Assembly: GCF_004323635.1 (NCBI RefSeq)
Contig: NZ_CP036515.1
Coordinates: forward strand, 1,254,501-1,318,500
Source: Lichenihabitans psoromatis
GTDB taxonomy: Bacteria; Pseudomonadota; Alphaproteobacteria; Rhizobiales; Beijerinckiaceae
Direction: 5' to 3'
DNA length: 64,000 nucleotides
Below are positions 56,286 to 64,000 of the stretch, piece after piece. The position numbers and the translations under genes were made by a program. Each line of letters opens with the position of its first letter. Position 1 is the stretch's first letter. The notes below the pieces were generated by a model, which had not been told where the DNA came from, ran no database searches, and worked only from the letters and a program-made list of their open reading frames with translations.

Positions 56286-57605
56286 CTATTTGCCGACGCA
56301 AAATCTCGCGAAAATTTCGCCCAGAACAGCCTCTGGCTCGATCCGCCCCATGAGGCTATCGAGATGCTGGGCAACCTGCCGAAGCTGTTCCGCACGGATT
56401 TCCATACCGCTCTCAGGGTTGTGCAGCAGACGCGTCAGTGCCGCTTGCGCGCGGTCAAGCGCTTGACGATGCCGGAGACGCGTCACCAATCCCGCCCCGA
56501 GGCTCGATCCGTCCGCAGCAATCACGCTCCTGATCGCAGTCGTCAGAGCGTCGATGCCCTCTCCGGTCGGGGCCGCAACAGAATGGTCGAAGCCGGAGAC
56601 AGGCTGTTCGGCGAGGTCGAGTTTCGTCGCGACGGTCCAGAGGGTTCTGGTCACGAGCGTGCCATCCGGTTTGACGGGATCGCGGCTGTCGCTCAACCAG
56701 AGCACCAGATCGGCACTTGCGGCCCGCGCCCGTGCCCGTGCCATCCCCTCCTGCTCGATCGGATCATCGCTGTCCCGAAGTCCTGCCGTATCGATGCAGA
56801 CCACAAGATAGCCGTCGAGATCGAGTTCGACCTCAACTGGATCACGCGTCGTGCCGGCGTGAGGTGAAACGATCGCGGCATCGCGGCGTGCAAGCGCATT
56901 CAGGAGCGTGGATTTGCCGGCATTGGGCGGTCCAGCCAGCGTCACCACAAAACCATCGCGGATGCGAGCCGCGGTGGACGACTGCGCCAACTGGGCGGCG
57001 ATCGACTGGGACACCCCCTCGGCAATCCGGGTCACCTCGGCCGCAAAGTCACCCGCGACATCGGCTTCGTCAGAAAAATCGATCGCGCTTTCAGCGGCCG
57101 CCATCGCTTGCAGAAGCCGAGCCTTTTCACGCGTTGCCCAAACCCCGAGCGCGCCATCGAGCTGACGGAGCGCCTGACGGCGTTGAGCCTCGGTTTGTGC
57201 GTCGATCAGATCTGCGAGGCCTTCGACCTCGGCCAAATCCATTTTGCGGTTCAAGAAAGCGCGACGGGTAAATTCACCCGGCTCGGCTGGACGGCAATCC
57301 GGGAGATCAGCCAGGGCGCTCAGCACGGCGTCGACGACCGCCCGGCCACCATGAACCTGGAATTCGGCACAATCCTCGCCCGTGAAGCTGTTTGGGCCTG
57401 GAAACCACAGGATGAGAGCGCGATCGAGCGGCTCACCCGAGCGAGGGTCGCGGAGCGTCGCCACGGTCGCCCGACGAGGCGCGGGCACCTTTCCGGTGAG
57501 CCGCGAGAGGCTGGACGAAGCTTGCGGCCCCGACACACGGATGACCGCGACGGCGGTTCGCCCACCACCGGATGCGAGCGCGAAGATCGTGTCGGTTCGC
57601 ATCAT
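56286..57605 (-). CDS. mnmE: tRNA modification GTPase MnmE
   Basis: A 439-residue GTPase partner of MnmG, with an N-terminal tetrahydrofolate-binding domain ([23 protein letters not shown] and [18 protein letters not shown]), a helical domain and an inserted Ras-like G domain. The G-domain motifs are [37 protein letters not shown] and TKLDL. The C-terminal FCVGK carries the catalytic Cys of the family C-(I/V/L)-G-K motif. ATG 57605 has GGAG four bases upstream, and a second ATG follows immediately. It lies downstream of rho but behind a strong terminator, so it needs its own promoter. Confidence 0.96.
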   Translation of the reverse strand: MMRTDTIFALASGGGRTAVAVIRVSGPQASSSLSRLTGKVPAPRRATVATLRDPRSGEPLDRALILWFPGPNSFTGEDCAEFQVHGGRAVVDAVLSALADLPDCRPAEPGEFTRRAFLNRKMDLAEVEGLADLIDAQTEAQRRQALRQLDGALGVWATREKARLLQAMAAAESAIDFSDEADVAGDFAAEVTRIAEGVSQSIAAQLAQSSTAARIRDGFVVTLAGPPNAGKSTLLNALARRDAAIVSPHAGTTRDPVEVELDLDGYLVVCIDTAGLRDSDDPIEQEGMARARARAASADLVLWLSDSRDPVKPDGTLVTRTLWTVATKLDLAEQPVSGFDHSVAAPTGEGIDALTTAIRSVIAADGSSLGAGLVTRLRHRQALDRAQAALTRLLHNPESGMEIRAEQLRQVAQHLDSLMGRIEPEAVLGEIFARFCVGK

Positions 57606-57661
57606 GACGCTCCGTTCTGATCGTATCCGGGATCGAGGCCGTGGCACGCGCAACCCGACAA

Positions 57662-57695
57662 CAAAAAGCCACGGCAGCTTGGATGCTGCCGTGGC
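57662..57695 (-). terminator. Rho-independent terminator after rho
   Basis: On the minus strand GCCACGGCAGC and GCTGCCGTGGC (stem 57668-57678 with 57685-57695, six-base loop) are followed by TTTTTGTTGT. It lies about 50 bases after the rho stop and ends that transcript before mnmE. Confidence 0.9.
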
Positions 57696-57743
57696 CAGTA
57701 GGATATCAACAACTCGTCATCGAAGCTGACGTGAAACGCTCGA

Positions 57744-59012
57744 TCAGGTGTTCATGGATTCGAAGAAGGTCGCATTGCCCTTCGGCGTCTCGCGAAGCTT
57801 GCCGAGCAGGAATTCGATCGCATCGACCGTTCCCATCGGGTTGAGGATCCGGCGCAGCACATACATCTTCTTGAGGATGTCGGGCGGGCACAGAAGCTCT
57901 TCCTTGCGGGTCCCCGAGCGGGTGATATCGATCGAGGGGAAGATCCGCTTGTCCGCGACCTTCCGGTCGAGAATGATTTCCGAGTTACCGGTGCCTTTGA
58001 ACTCTTCGAAGATCACCTCATCCATGCGCGAGCCGGTATCGATCAGGGCCGTCGCGATGATGGTCAGCGAACCGCCCTCTTCGATATTACGGGCCGCGCC
58101 GAAGAATCGCTTCGGCCGCTGTAACGCATTGGCATCCACACCGCCGGTCAGCACCTTGCCCGAGGACGGCACGACAGTGTTGTAGGCGCGCCCGAGACGC
58201 GTGATCGAGTCGAGCAGAATGACGACGTCGCGGCCATGTTCGACAAGGCGCTTGGCCTTCTCGATCACCATTTCGGCGACTTGCACGTGACGAACCGCCG
58301 GCTCGTCGAAGGTCGATGCGACGACCTCCCCCTTCACCGAACGCTGCATATCGGTCACTTCTTCGGGCCTCTCATCGATCAGCAGCACGATCAGATAGCA
58401 TTCGGGATGATTGGTCGTGACCGACTGCGCGATGTTCTGCAGCAGCACGGTCTTGCCTGTCCGCGGCGGTGCGACGATCAAGGCGCGCTGGCCCTTACCG
58501 ATCGGCGACACGACGTCGATCACGCGGGACGAGAAGTCCTTGCGGGTCGGATCTTCCATCTCGAGCTTCAACCGCGAATCCGGATAAAGCGGGGTCAGAT
58601 TGTCGAAGTGGACCTTATGCCGGATCTTCTCCGGATCGTCGAAATTGATCGTGCCGACCTTCAGCAACGCGAAATATCGCTCGCCTTCCTTCGGGCTGCG
58701 GATCAGGCCTTCGACGGTATCGCCCGTTCGGAGACCGAAGCGCCGGATCTGCGACGGCGAGACGTAGATGTCGTCCGGTCCGGCTAAGTAATTGGCGTCG
58801 GACGACCGGAGGAAGCCGAAGCCATCCTGCAGGACCTCGACGACACCCTCACCGATGATTTCGATCTCTCGACTGGCGAGTTGCTTGAGAATCGCAAACA
58901 TCAATTCCTGCTTTCGCATGATCGATGCGTTTTCGACCTCGTGCTCCTCGGCGAAAGCCAGGAGCTCGGTCGGCGACTTGAGCTTGAGATCCTTGAGTTT
59001 GATTTCCCGCAT
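57744..59012 (-). CDS. rho: Transcription termination factor Rho
   Basis: A 422-residue hexameric RNA helicase. It starts [23 protein letters not shown] (N-terminal helix bundle). The cold-shock-like RNA-binding domain is [41 protein letters not shown]. Walker A is [15 protein letters not shown], Walker [17 protein letters not shown], and the Q- and R-loops follow ([34 protein letters not shown], then [20 protein letters not shown]). Length is standard. In this genome it is the leading gene of the rho, mnmE, mnmG, rsmG, parA, parB series and is closed by its own intrinsic terminator. Confidence 0.98.
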   Translation of the reverse strand: MREIKLKDLKLKSPTELLAFAEEHEVENASIMRKQELMFAILKQLASREIEIIGEGVVEVLQDGFGFLRSSDANYLAGPDDIYVSPSQIRRFGLRTGDTVEGLIRSPKEGERYFALLKVGTINFDDPEKIRHKVHFDNLTPLYPDSRLKLEMEDPTRKDFSSRVIDVVSPIGKGQRALIVAPPRTGKTVLLQNIAQSVTTNHPECYLIVLLIDERPEEVTDMQRSVKGEVVASTFDEPAVRHVQVAEMVIEKAKRLVEHGRDVVILLDSITRLGRAYNTVVPSSGKVLTGGVDANALQRPKRFFGAARNIEEGGSLTIIATALIDTGSRMDEVIFEEFKGTGNSEIILDRKVADKRIFPSIDITRSGTRKEELLCPPDILKKMYVLRRILNPMGTVDAIEFLLGKLRETPKGNATFFESMNT

Positions 59013-59239
59013 GGGAAGAAAGTCCTTGGCGCAGCGCCGTTGCGGCGGAGCTTATACGGAGAGGAAAAGCCGAAGCGGGAGACCCTGGGGAAGGGCGGCT
59101 CGGCGGGGGAGATCATCGGGTCTCGGCTGCGGTACCGAGGCGAAACTGATGAGAGGCGGGAGCATCAGAATAAAAGCGAAGCGACGGGCTGGCAAGATCA
59201 CCGGGCTCGTCGCCCCCAAGTTGCTGGCGGAGGCGCGCC

Positions 59240-60484
59240 CTATTCGGCGGACGCCTTGTCGCCGGCCGCAGCCTTGCGAACCGCTTCGTCGGCATCGATT
59301 TCGGCGCGTGTCCGACGTCGGCGACGGGCCCTGACCGGAAACTTCTCGCCGTCCGTCGGTGCATCGGGAAGATAACCGTCCGAGGCGTCATCGTTTGATG
59401 ATGCGCTTCGTCGCGATTGTTGATCGGACGATGGCTCCACATCGGATGGCGTCGGCATCACCGATCGGACCGGTGCCGTAATGAAGGCTGGCAGTCCCAC
59501 GGTTTCCACGATCGGCTGGGGCGTCGCTTGCTGCGGCCGGGTTTCGATTGCGGCCGGGCGGGTCTCGATTACCTGATCGCGCACGGGTTGTTCGCGCTGC
59601 GGCTCGATCGCCGGACGCTGTCCGTCGCGCTGATCCTGATATTCTGACGTCTGCGTCTCACGCGCATTCTGCTCGCGATACGGCTGTTGTTGCTGCTGCT
59701 GATCGCGCGGCTGGAACTCGCCACGCGGTTGAAACTCGCGCGGCTGTTGAAACTCACGCGGTTGCCCATCGCGCTGCTGCCGCGGCCCGCGATTGTTCCG
59801 GTCATTCCGGTCGTTCCGGTTATTGCGGTCGTAATTATTGCCGTTGTTATTGTTGCCCCGGTCGGGCCGATCGCCTTGATAAGGTCGGTCGAATTGCTGA
59901 CGCTCCGGGCGCTCGCCGCCCCGCTCCTGATTGTAGCGCTCGGGCGCGCGCTCTTGGCGCTCGCCATTGTTGCGCTCGCCGGTGTTGCGCTCAGCGTTGT
60001 TCCGGTCGCCATTATAGGACGGTCGTTCGTTGCCGCCGCCATTATACGGCTGGCGTTCGCCTCCGTTCAGCCCCTGTCGATCGTTGTAGGGCTGCGGCGA
60101 GGCGACGGGTTGCGGCGGTACCCGTTCTGGCGGAGAGGCGAACCGGTCGGGCAGAGCACTGAAGTCATCGTCGTCGTCCTCGTCGACTTCGACCTCCCCA
60201 ACAGCGCGCACATAGCCAACCTGAGACTGAGCCTGAGCCAATTGGGCGGTCGCGATCAGGCGGAAATAGTGTTCCGCGTGTTGAAGATAGCTCTCCGCCG
60301 CGACAGGGTCGCCGGACGATTGTGCATCCCGAGCCAACTGCAGATATTTTTCTGCAACATGATGGGCGGTTCCCCGGATTTTAACGTCCGGACCATTGGA
60401 CTCGTAAGAGCGCGTGAGCGGATTAGGACCCTTCCGGTTGTTCGGATTGCGGCCCCGCATGCGCTTGTTCTGACCTGGTCTCAT
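59240..60484 (-). CDS. DUF4167 domain protein with Asn/Arg/Gln-rich disordered region
   Basis: A 414-residue protein conserved in Rhizobiales. The N-terminal ~85 residues are the DUF4167 domain: RPGQNKRMRGRNPNNRKGPNPLTRSYESNGPDVKIRGTAHHVAEKYLQLARDAQSSGD and then YLQHAEHYFRLI. After an acidic cluster (DEDDDDDF), residues ~120-290 are repetitive and rich in Asn, Arg, Gln, Pro and Tyr (RNN, RND, QPREF repeats), then comes a more ordered tail ending in RRRRRTRAEIDADEAVRKAA. The composition suggests RNA binding or condensate formation. Function unproven. The prmC-prfA genes that usually precede it are not here. Confidence 0.85.
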   Translation of the reverse strand: MRPGQNKRMRGRNPNNRKGPNPLTRSYESNGPDVKIRGTAHHVAEKYLQLARDAQSSGDPVAAESYLQHAEHYFRLIATAQLAQAQSQVGYVRAVGEVEVDEDDDDDFSALPDRFASPPERVPPQPVASPQPYNDRQGLNGGERQPYNGGGNERPSYNGDRNNAERNTGERNNGERQERAPERYNQERGGERPERQQFDRPYQGDRPDRGNNNNGNNYDRNNRNDRNDRNNRGPRQQRDGQPREFQQPREFQPRGEFQPRDQQQQQQPYREQNARETQTSEYQDQRDGQRPAIEPQREQPVRDQVIETRPAAIETRPQQATPQPIVETVGLPAFITAPVRSVMPTPSDVEPSSDQQSRRSASSNDDASDGYLPDAPTDGEKFPVRARRRRRTRAEIDADEAVRKAAAGDKASAE

Positions 60485-60929
60485 CGATCGTCCTTGGATC
60501 CCTGACGTTTGCCGGTTGTCGCCCCGAAAGGTCGCCCGGCGTCTCTGACTTCACCGCAAGGTTCGTGAAGTGAAATTGCAGCATGTCCGACGTGTCTGCC
60601 GCCAACACGATTGAACCCGGGACTTACGCTTCATCGAAGGGTCGTCCGCGTCCAAACATCACCAGCGACCGTTCCTTGATGTCAGTCCAATCATCAAGAA
60701 GAAGCGGCAGCCATATTCGCCAAATGTCGCTCACAACTCTTAAATGTTGCCTCACTAGGAGGTCCAACCATCGTAAAGAGAGAGGAAGCGGTGTATGTCG
60801 CTCAGCGTCGAGGATCCGCAGACCCTCTATAACCCCGATTTCAAGCTGCAAATTAATGACTTCGATTCGAAACGCAACCCCCATCCAGCAAATTTGATGG
60901 TTTGATGCACGAGTTTAGGGCGATGAGCG
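60485..60929. other. Gene-poor, lower-GC stretch upstream of the DUF4167 gene
   Basis: About 445 bases, visibly lower in GC than the flanks, with no recognised gene. It contains a minus-strand open frame of 86 codons (60624-60884) and, on the plus strand, an isolated AGGAGGT at about 60760 that is not followed by a normal start codon. The DUF4167 promoter must lie at its left edge. No RNA gene was recognised. Confidence 0.5.
60624..60884 (-). CDS. Doubtful 86-residue hypothetical protein
   Basis: The frame starts MGVAFRIEVINLQLEIGVIE and includes LPLSLRWLDLLVRQHLRV and RIWLPLLLDDWTDI. Its hydrophobic/charged alternation is more protein-like than the plus-strand frame over the same DNA. There is no clear ribosome binding site and no known family. 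It could be a small gene, a remnant or chance. Confidence 0.25.
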   Translation of the reverse strand: MGVAFRIEVINLQLEIGVIEGLRILDAERHTPLPLSLRWLDLLVRQHLRVVSDIWRIWLPLLLDDWTDIKERSLVMFGRGRPFDEA

Positions 60930-61415
60930 TCAGCCGGGTTCGGCAGCGGACCGGCCCGCCAGCAACCAATAAAGCGCTCCACCTACCGTCCCGCTGAGAA
61001 ACGCGGCCAGAAGAAAACGGCTCTCGAGGAGAAGCGCAGCCTCGCTGGACGCAACTGGATCGACCTGCAGGATGACGCGAAGGAGCGCCGGTCCCGCGGC
61101 CGCGATCCCTCCCGCAACAGCGGCGTAGAGCGTCAATGATCGGCTTCCTGTCACCTCGCCCACCACAGCCGCAACGACGATGGGGCCGAAGCCCATCACA
61201 GCCGCGCCGGCCCAGGCAAAGCCGATCATGGCCGTGAACACCTCGCCCGCATTCCCATTCGACATGGCCGTGACGATGCTCAGGAGGCTCACAATGGCGA
61301 TGCTGGAGGCAGGTGGAAGCGTGAGGGTCTCGTAGAGCAGTGCCCCGCCCAGCGCCGCCAACACGCCAGTGCCTGCCACGATTACCCCGACGCAGACCAT
61401 CAGGGTTCGGCGCAT
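60930..61415 (-). CDS. Small polytopic membrane protein, unknown function
   Basis: A protein of about 161 residues with four or five hydrophobic segments: LMVCVGVIVAGTGVLAALGGALL, ASSIAIVSLLSIVTAM, VFTAMIGFAWAGAAVMGFGPIVVAAVVG, LYAAVAGGIAAAGPALLRVIL and FLLAAFLSGTVGGALYWLLAG. No signature residues stand out. It starts at ATG 61415 (GTG 61418 is in frame), 30 bases after the rlmN stop, so it is probably the second gene of an rlmN transcript. Confidence 0.65.
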   Translation of the reverse strand: MRRTLMVCVGVIVAGTGVLAALGGALLYETLTLPPASSIAIVSLLSIVTAMSNGNAGEVFTAMIGFAWAGAAVMGFGPIVVAAVVGEVTGSRSLTLYAAVAGGIAAAGPALLRVILQVDPVASSEAALLLESRFLLAAFLSGTVGGALYWLLAGRSAAEPG

Positions 61416-61445
61416 CACGACGGTGCTGCAGGTCGATGCGCCGGG

Positions 61446-62711
61446 CTAATCCGCATCCACCGCAGGATCCGCTGTCCCGTCGAGCATGAGCCTCGCCCGC
61501 GCCCGGAGCTTCTCGGTCTCGCTCTTGAGCTGTCCGCAGGCCGCCAGGATATCGCGTCCGCGCGGCGTGCGAACCGGGCTCGCATAGCCCGCATTGAAAA
61601 CGATGTCCGAGAAGGTCTCGATGGTCGACCAGTCCGAACATTCGTAGCGGGTGCCGGGCCAGGGGTTGAAGGGGATCAAATTGATCTTGGCCGGAATGCC
61701 CTTCAGCAGCCGAACCAACTCCCGCGCGTCCCGGGGCGAATCGTTGACGCCTTTCAACATGACGTATTCGAACGTTATCCGTCGGGCATTCGAGGCGCCG
61801 GGATAGGTCCGGCATGCTTCGAGCAGCATCTCGATTGGATATTTCTTGTTCAGCGGGACGAGTTCGTTGCGAAGGTCATCGCGAACCGCATGTAGCGAGA
61901 TCGCCAGCATCGTGCCGACATCGTTGCCCAACGTCTCGATCTGCGGCACCACGCCGGACGTCGACACCGTGATACGCCGCCGCGACAACGACAGCCCATC
62001 ACCATCGCTCATTGTGGCGACCGCGTCGCGAACCGCGTCGAGATTATACAGCGGTTCGCCCATTCCCATGAAGACGATATTCGACACCGCACGCGTCCCC
62101 GGCGGCGGCACAAGCCCGTCTGTCGGCGGCGTAAGGCCGGGGAAATCGCCGAGTCGATCGCGCGCGACGACGAGTTGCGCCACGATCTCACGAGATGTGA
62201 GATTGCGGACCAATTTCTGCGTGCCGGTGTGGCAGAAGGTGCATGTCAGCGTGCAGCCAACCTGGCTCGACACACACAAGGTTCCGCGATCGCTTTCCGG
62301 GATATACACGACCTCGACCTCGGCCGCCTTCTGCTGCCGTTGCAGGTCCGGCCCTGAGCCAAGATCATCGAGCCTGATCAGCCATTTGCGCGTTCCGTCG
62401 ATGGACACCTGCTCGCTGACGATCGAGGGTCTCGCGAGCGAATAGGTTTCGGCGAGGCGGGTCCGGAGCGGCTTGGCGACATTGAGCATTCCATCGAAGC
62501 TGGTGAGCCCATGTCCATAGATCCACTGCCAGAGTTGCGCCCCGCGCATCCGAAGTTCACGCTCCGGCACGTCGATGGCGCGCAACGCCTCCGCCAACTC
62601 GGCGCGTGTCATGCCGAGGAGCGATATTTTTCGGGTTGGTTGCGCCTGCGAGATCAACCGAGGCGCAACCAGGGTGATGGCGGTCTGATCCATCAGCAAT
62701 TGATCGGTCAC
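61446..62711 (-). CDS. rlmN: Dual-specificity 23S rRNA/tRNA adenine-C2 methyltransferase RlmN
   Basis: A 421-residue radical-SAM enzyme that methylates C2 of A2503 in 23S rRNA and A37 in some tRNAs. The [4Fe-4S] ligands are Cys153, Cys157 and Cys160 (CTLTCTFC) after [62 protein letters not shown] and [11 protein letters not shown] are typical. The catalytic second Cys is in [15 protein letters not shown] near the C-terminus. The GTG start at 62711 has GAGGAA 5 bases upstream. A peroxiredoxin gene lies just upstream on the same strand. Confidence 0.96.
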   Translation of the reverse strand: MTDQLLMDQTAITLVAPRLISQAQPTRKISLLGMTRAELAEALRAIDVPERELRMRGAQLWQWIYGHGLTSFDGMLNVAKPLRTRLAETYSLARPSIVSEQVSIDGTRKWLIRLDDLGSGPDLQRQQKAAEVEVVYIPESDRGTLCVSSQVGCTLTCTFCHTGTQKLVRNLTSREIVAQLVVARDRLGDFPGLTPPTDGLVPPPGTRAVSNIVFMGMGEPLYNLDAVRDAVATMSDGDGLSLSRRRITVSTSGVVPQIETLGNDVGTMLAISLHAVRDDLRNELVPLNKKYPIEMLLEACRTYPGASNARRITFEYVMLKGVNDSPRDARELVRLLKGIPAKINLIPFNPWPGTRYECSDWSTIETFSDIVFNAGYASPVRTPRGRDILAACGQLKSETEKLRARARLMLDGTADPAVDAD

Positions 62712-62728
62712 CGGGGTTCCTCGTTTCC

Positions 62729-63220
62729 TTAAGCGCTCAGAGCGGCGAGCAGGGCCTTTGCCGAAGAGGCGTCGGCTCGCGAATTATTTTCTTCCACAGA
62801 CAGGTGCTTCACCACGCCATCCTCGACCAGCATCGAATAGCGGTTCGAGCGAATCCCCATCCCACGTGCGCTTCCATCGAAATCCATGCCGATCGCCTTA
62901 GCGAATGTCGCGGCCCCATCGGCAAGAAATTCCAGCACGCCGGCGCCGCCGCTTGCCTTCGCCCAAGCATCCATGACGAACACGTCATTGACGGCCGTCA
63001 CCGCAATCGCATCGACACCCTTTGCCTTCAGCGCCTCGGCATTGTCGAGATAGCCAGGAAGGTGGTTCTTGTGACAGGTCGGCGTGAACGCACCCGGCAC
63101 AGCGAAGAGCACCACCGTCCGTCCCTTGAAGATGTCATCCGTGGTGCGAACCGATACCCCATCCGCGGTCATGACCGTGAACTCGGCCTGCGGCAGGCGA
63201 TCACCGATTTGAATAGGCAT
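62729..63220 (-). CDS. Peroxiredoxin, Prx5-like
   Basis: A 163-residue thioredoxin-fold peroxidase. It starts [13 protein letters not shown], and the peroxidatic Cys49 sits in the P-x3-T-x2-C motif of [66 protein letters not shown] and the C-terminal [13 protein letters not shown] fit the AhpC/TSA-type Prx5 (atypical 2-Cys or glutaredoxin-linked) group. There is no second conserved Cys, so reduction probably uses glutathione/glutaredoxin. It lies between the DsbD-like gene and rlmN, with short gaps on both sides. Confidence 0.94.
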   Translation of the reverse strand: MPIQIGDRLPQAEFTVMTADGVSVRTTDDIFKGRTVVLFAVPGAFTPTCHKNHLPGYLDNAEALKAKGVDAIAVTAVNDVFVMDAWAKASGGAGVLEFLADGAATFAKAIGMDFDGSARGMGIRSNRYSMLVEDGVVKHLSVEENNSRADASSAKALLAALSA

Positions 63221-63231
63221 AGGCGGCTCCA

Positions 63232-64000
63232 TTAGGGTCTTGGTCCGGCGGTTCCGACATCCGACGCAACACGGCCCCGCACAGAGGTTTCGATCGCACC
63301 CGTCTTGTCGGTCAGCGTCAGTCGGAGGTCGATGGCGCGAATGTCGCTGCCGGTAGGTTGTTGAACGACGGTCAGCGGGAACGATACGGCGTTGCCGCCG
63401 GCATCGGATGCCGCACCGGATTGCACATACCACCCCTCTGGCGCTTCAACAAATAGGGACGCTCCGGTCGATGCGCGAGCCACGACGCTCAGCGACTTCA
63501 GATCGGCCGGATCGATCGTCACCCTGTCGATGGCCAAGCGATCCGGCGACTGAAGCGGCGTTTCACGTGGAACTTTCGCGAGCGCCTGCTGGACCTGCGC
63601 GATGTCGTCCGTCGAGCCGCTGTCCGTCAGGGTGAGATCGAGCATTGCGTGGACCGGCAGACATTGCGTGGCGCAAATGGCGTAGTCGACTGCCAGCTTC
63701 AGGGTCGCGGGCATTGCGGGCTCAATGCGTGTGAGGCGCACCGGAAACGTTACCTCGTCCTTGTAGCCGAACACCTCTGAACCAGCCTCGTCGAGTTTCA
63801 GGGGGGCAGGATACTCGACCTCGATATGGGCCACATTGGTCGATCCGGCCGTCGAAAATGTGGGAGGCGCTCCGGAATCGCCCGGTGTCCGCCAATAGGT
63901 AATGTAGCCGGGGTCGAGCCGGATCTCGAGCCCGAGCATCGACCCGGGCTGACCGGTGACCCGCCCCGCATCGATCAGCCGAACGGCCGAATGATCGCCC
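63232..64000 (-). CDS. DsbD alpha-domain-like periplasmic protein, 5' end outside window
   Basis: The frame is open to the window edge; an internal ATG at 63939 is not the true start because coding continues upstream (HSAVRLIDAGRVTGQPGS). It resembles the N-terminal domain of protein-disulfide reductases: GLEIRLDPGYITYWRTPGDSGAPP, EVEYPAPLKLDEAGSEVFGY, and the Cys pair in DYAICATQCLPVHA. The visible part has no transmembrane or thioredoxin segment and ends at 63232, so it is a stand-alone alpha-type domain, probably periplasmic and redox-active. Its coding sequence carries a parS-like site at 63560-63573. The peroxiredoxin gene follows 11 bases downstream. Confidence 0.82.
   Translation of the reverse strand, partial: GDHSAVRLIDAGRVTGQPGSMLGLEIRLDPGYITYWRTPGDSGAPPTFSTAGSTNVAHIEVEYPAPLKLDEAGSEVFGYKDEVTFPVRLTRIEPAMPATLKLAVDYAICATQCLPVHAMLDLTLTDSGSTDDIAQVQQALAKVPRETPLQSPDRLAIDRVTIDPADLKSLSVVARASTGASLFVEAPEGWYVQSGAASDAGGNAVSFPLTVVQQPTGSDIRAIDLRLTLTDKTGAIETSVRGRVASDVGTAGPRP
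63560..63573. other. parS: Third parS-type site, inside the DsbD-like gene
   Basis: GTTTCACGTGGAAC; on the minus strand it reads GTTCCACGTGAAAC, the exact 14-bp core of the general consensus GTTNCACGTGAAAC. Only the outermost bases differ from the full 16-mer. It is about 7.3 kb from the mnmE/mnmG parS. Confidence 0.75.

Noticed and set aside
58284..58289. CACGTG core inside rho
   Set aside because: Right arm reads ACGA in place of AAAC; not a parS match.
62863..62868. CACGTG core inside the peroxiredoxin gene
   Set aside because: Neither arm matches parS.

Overview
The window is a compact, GC-rich chromosomal segment from an alphaproteobacterium. It is most likely a member of the Hyphomicrobiales (Rhizobiales), possibly near Methylobacteriaceae/Beijerinckiaceae. 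The grounds are a Rhizobiales-type porin, the trpFBA-accD-folC block, mdh-sucCDAB, rho-mnmE-mnmG-rsmG-parA-parB, DUF4167 and DUF4175 proteins, an AccD without its zinc ribbon, and a fused CysN/CysC. There is no rRNA, tRNA, CRISPR array, insertion sequence or prophage. Nearly everything is core chromosome.

Layout. 1-4.3 kb: end of a LysR regulator, a UvrD/PcrA helicase and a LysE exporter. 4.4-10.1 kb: ribosomal protein S21, a TPR lipoprotein, a gene-poor 727-bp stretch with a hairpin and a possible gene remnant, a large porin with two terminators, MscL and an aminotransferase. 10.1-14.8 kb: a flippase-like membrane protein, HemJ, HemE, then a 441-bp intergenic region that looks like the chromosomal replication origin, followed by the pyruvate-dikinase regulatory protein and Maf. 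14.8-19.8 kb: trpF-trpB-trpA-accD-folC on the minus strand. 20.1-25 kb: a GAF-GGDEF-EAL protein, TadA, an RluB-like pseudouridine synthase with a long Arg-rich tail, and RsmD. 25.2-31.5 kb: NAD-malic enzyme with a 2-hydroxyacid dehydrogenase, sulfate activation (cysD, cysNC) and a DUF4142 protein. 31.6-38.7 kb: lgt, a MidA-type methyltransferase, an Ala/Pro-rich exported protein, a DUF4175 membrane protein, a HIG1-like mini membrane protein and an ATP:cobalamin adenosyltransferase. 38.8-42.1 kb: etfB-etfA-3-hydroxybutyryl-CoA dehydrogenase and an HNH endonuclease. 42.2-49.8 kb: mdh-sucC-sucD-sucA-sucB on the minus strand (TCA cycle). 50-51.8 kb: a short-chain dehydrogenase, a tiny HTH protein and a small secreted protein. 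51.8-60.5 kb: parB, parA, rsmG, mnmG, mnmE, rho and a DUF4167 protein, all minus. 60.5-64 kb: a gene-poor stretch, a small membrane protein, RlmN, a peroxiredoxin and the 5'-truncated gene of a DsbD-type periplasmic protein.

The most interesting content is the chromosome replication and segregation machinery. The hemE / PDRP intergenic region (12849-13287) matches the arrangement at the Caulobacter origin. It holds several TCCACA-core DnaA-box-like sites, one perfect CtrA-type TTAA-N7-TTAA box in its most AT-rich part, and a cluster of GANTC methylation sites. About 40-50 kb away lie parA/parB and three parS-type sites: one inside rsmG, one at the mnmE/mnmG junction and one inside the dsbD-like gene. 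The window therefore appears to be the origin-proximal part of the chromosome, with replication initiation, cell-cycle control and segregation elements placed among housekeeping genes. I found no clearly novel multi-gene system.
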